A stretch of DNA of 5,789 nt from Candidatus Bipolaricaulota bacterium. GTDB lineage: Bacteria > Bipolaricaulota > Bipolaricaulia > Bipolaricaulales > Bipolaricaulaceae. The stretch covers positions 1 to 5,789 of the forward strand of contig JAJOKL010000132.1 in the NCBI GenBank assembly GCA_021129895.1, in the 5' to 3' direction. The translations under genes were made by a program, and so were the position numbers. Positions 5,766 through 5,789 of this stretch are shown piece by piece. Each line of letters opens with the position of its first letter. Position 1 is the stretch's first letter. The notes under the pieces are model-generated. The model made no database searches, was not told the origin of the DNA, and saw only the letters and a list, made by a program, of their open reading frames with translations.

Positions 5766-5789
5766 TTACGTTCTGAAGAGCACTATGAC

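Noticed and set aside
5746..5787. Minus-strand partial frame ending NVTFDFQL before TAG, resembling a barrel C-terminal strand
   Set aside because: Only 13 residues at the window edge; too short to separate a real gene end from chance.

Overview
The window is GC-rich, and every gene I can support lies on the minus strand. It carries the middle of a maltodextrin/starch-use locus of what looks like a thermophilic, probably diderm bacterium. The evidence is dense coding, near-consensus GGAGGTG ribosome binding sites, Sec signal peptides on three proteins, and Thermus/Thermotoga-like glucan proteins. The large beta-rich protein recalls proteins I associate with Bipolaricaulota (Acetothermia, OP1). 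That lineage call is tentative and from memory only.

Reading in the direction of transcription (right to left): (1) 5765-5589 is the C-terminal helix-turn-helix tail of a REP-associated (RAYT/Y1 family) transposase. It ends in a 26-bp tandem repeat. (2) 5532-4936 is the 3' part of a glucodextranase/amylopullulanase-type C-terminal domain, cut off at its 5' side by that repeat. (3) A GC-rich terminator-like hairpin lies at 4931-4908. (4) 4807-2743 is a secreted protein with three glycogen-binding-type modules set among beta-strand-rich segments, ending in an outer-membrane-barrel-like strand. Its frame is broken by a run of nine G near the 3' end; removing one G restores a 687-residue protein that stops 13 bp before the next gene. 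(5) 2729-603 is a secreted GH13 neopullulanase/cyclomaltodextrinase-like enzyme with a closely related glycogen-binding module at its N-terminus. (6) 518 to about 95 is the first 140 or so residues of a MalE-type sugar-binding protein, cut off by another repeat block.

Inferred working model: the multi-module protein (4) captures alpha-glucan at the cell surface, enzyme (5) cleaves it, and the MalE-type protein (6) once passed maltooligosaccharides to an ABC importer whose permeases are not in the window. Genes 4 and 5 share a paralogous binding module with strong nucleotide identity, which points to module duplication inside the locus.

Both outer genes are truncated at copies of the same 22-bp sequence (53-74 and 5585-5606), in inverted orientation. 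The sequence belongs to the RAYT 3' end, so transposase-linked repeats may have bounded or rearranged the locus. The most unusual items are the poly-G frameshift in the putative surface glucan-binding protein, the architecture of that protein, and the symmetric repeat-bounded truncation. I saw no tRNA, rRNA or CRISPR array.
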